Shown in pieces: positions 41,596-42,703 of a stretch of 42,703 bases of DNA (the first letter of the stretch is position 1; each line of letters begins with the position of its first letter). The DNA is taken from positions 1 to 42,703 of the forward strand of contig JAJTDF010000046.1 in assembly GCA_021294835.1 (NCBI GenBank), in the 5' to 3' direction. A program made the translations under genes and the position numbers. This DNA comes from Planctomycetaceae bacterium (GTDB lineage Bacteria > Planctomycetota > Phycisphaerae > Phycisphaerales > UBA1924). A model generated the notes under the pieces. The model did not search any database. It was not told where the DNA came from and was given only the letters and a program-made list of their open reading frames with translations.

Positions 41596-42703
41596 ATGAC
41601 CAGCCCGAGGCGTGACAGCGGTGTGAAGCGGATGACGGCATGCCTGCTGGCAGCAAGCGCCGGCGCGGCATCACTCAGCCTGGGCGGCTGCAACTCCCCC
41701 GCGGCTCAGCGGGCCGCAGACAGCAACTCCGTACTGGCCGTCTTCTCCCCGCCCGGACCGGCCGACGCTGCTCGCTGGTCGCAGGACCCCTTTGACCCCG
41801 ACAAGCGGCTCCGCGGCACCAATCTGCTGGCCAACGCCCCCTTCGGTGGTGAGGATGTCTACGTCCGCATGTACACCATGAAGCTCGGTGCCCCGCCCGC
41901 CACCGAAGCTGACAGCGACCCGGGCGTGCGCGCCGTCGCCGCCCGCGCCCTGAGCATGCACGGTGATCCTGCCCATGCGGACCTCATCCTCCCGCTGATG
42001 CAGGAATCGGACCGTGTCGTCCGTCTGGAGGCCGCCCGCGCATTGCAGCGGCTGCACAACCCCAAGGCGGTCGAGTCGCTGATCAAGGCCTCCAGCGACG
42101 CCGCTGAGGCTGAGCAGGACGTGCGGGCCGAGGCCTGCGTGGCACTCGGGCAGTATGCTGAGAATCGCGTGCTTCAGGCGCTGATCGACGCGCTGGACGA
42201 CGACTCGTTGGCCGTGACCACCCAGGCCCGGGCCTCGCTGCGCATCCTCACCGGTGAGGACTTCGGCGAAAACCAGCGCACCTGGCTGGACTGGCTGAAG
42301 GACAACCGCCAGCCCTTTGCCAAGCGCGGGATCTACCAGTACCCGGTCTTCGAACGCGACAAGTTCTGGTACGAGTACCTTCCCTTCGTCCCTCCGCCCC
42401 CCAACGAGACCACCGGACTGCCCATCGGTCTCCGTCCCGACGGCAGCAGTGAGGTCACCGCAACGCGCGTCGCCCGTACCGGTTCCGCCGGCACCGAGGC
42501 CCAGCCTGAGGCCCAGCGCGTCGGCTCCCCGCCAGTGGCCGCTGGCACCGGCGCCAGCACCCCTCCGGCCGCCACACCCCCGCCAACCTCCCCCGCCGCC
42601 CCCACCACGCCGGCGGCCCCAGGCGCCGTCACCGCTGCAGCCCCGGCCGCGGCCCCCCAACCGGCCGCAGCGGCAACCCCGGCACCTGCTCCGGCAGCCG
42701 CCC
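41596..42703 (+). CDS. HEAT-repeat lipoprotein, 3' end outside the window
   Basis: The frame is open from ATG 41596 to the window end (369 codons), so the C-terminus is missing. The signal sequence TACLLAASAGAASLSLGGC puts the lipid at about Cys32. Residues 115-230 are HEAT-like repeats (VRAVAARALSMHGD, VRLEAARALQRLHNPKAVESLI, VRAEACVALGQYAENRVLQALIDAL, ARASLRILTGEDFG), forming a protein-binding solenoid. After WLDWLKD and a Tyr/Pro-rich stretch the sequence becomes a Pro/Ala linker. Likely an outer-membrane scaffold; partner unknown. Confidence 0.85.
   Translation, partial: MTSPRRDSGVKRMTACLLAASAGAASLSLGGCNSPAAQRAADSNSVLAVFSPPGPADAARWSQDPFDPDKRLRGTNLLANAPFGGEDVYVRMYTMKLGAPPATEADSDPGVRAVAARALSMHGDPAHADLILPLMQESDRVVRLEAARALQRLHNPKAVESLIKASSDAAEAEQDVRAEACVALGQYAENRVLQALIDALDDDSLAVTTQARASLRILTGEDFGENQRTWLDWLKDNRQPFAKRGIYQYPVFERDKFWYEYLPFVPPPPNETTGLPIGLRPDGSSEVTATRVARTGSAGTEAQPEAQRVGSPPVAAGTGASTPPAATPPPTSPAAPTTPAAPGAVTAAAPAAAPQPAAAATPAPAPAAA

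Noticed and set aside
41671-42660. Minus-strand frame of 329 codons at the window end
   Set aside because: The plus strand holds a convincing HEAT-repeat lipoprotein through the same bases.

Overview
The window is a high-GC (about 70% by eye) bacterial chromosome segment that looks like a planctomycete, most likely of the class Phycisphaerae. The pointers are secreted proteins with PEP-CTERM-like tails, a kelch protein ending in a doubled dockerin-like motif typical of planctomycetes, lineage-restricted hypothetical proteins, and mostly housekeeping content with no phage, insertion sequence or CRISPR. Lipid A related genes (PagL-like deacylase, LAB_N protein) and peptidoglycan genes (murC, murB, ddl) imply a Gram-negative envelope with a wall.

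Layout. 1-3.6 kb: murC-murB-ddl. 3.6-4.5 kb: divergent slyX-like gene and pagL-like outer membrane protein. 4.6-6.1 kb: response regulator/diguanylate cyclase and an Hpt phosphotransfer protein. 6.3-7.9 kb: polyprenyl-phosphate glycosyltransferase coupled to a LAB_N membrane protein. 8.0-9.7 kb: two unrecognised proteins. 9.7-12.9 kb: PAS-LuxR regulator, PEP-CTERM-like protein, glycine-zipper lipoprotein and LON-domain protein. 12.9-16.0 kb: YhaM-like exoribonuclease, tRNA-Arg, ribosomal protein S20 and a CPBP protease. 16.1-19.9 kb: two damaged genes, a truncated secreted protein and a P-type ATPase broken by a frameshifting deletion. 20-25.2 kb: kelch protein, iscX, ferredoxin, pfkA and aminotransferase. 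25.3-30.2 kb: nuclease-like secreted protein, then the leftward operon nnrE-DUF151-truD-HAD-STAS. 30.3-36.7 kb: glycosyltransferase, TonB-like protein, secreted proteins, inositol-phosphatase family enzyme and a PEP-CTERM-like protein. 36.8-42.7 kb: secreted MsrB-MsrA, isolated atpG, degenerate metallo-beta-lactamase fold protein plus HIT protein, and two divergent lipoproteins, the last cut by the window end.

The most notable pattern is in gene starts. Many first genes of transcription units lack a Shine-Dalgarno sequence and instead carry a TANNNT box 5-10 bases before the start codon. This is what -10 promoter elements of leaderless or near-leaderless transcripts look like. Genes inside operons are joined by 4-base ATGA or GTGA overlaps, while a second set (secreted proteins, STAS, Hpt, MsrBA) has clear GGAG/GAGG ribosome sites. 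I did not find a convincing new defence or mobile system. The points most worth following are the leaderless signature, the broken ATPase, the isolated atpG, the degenerate-enzyme proteins and the two unknown genes at 8.0-9.7 kb.
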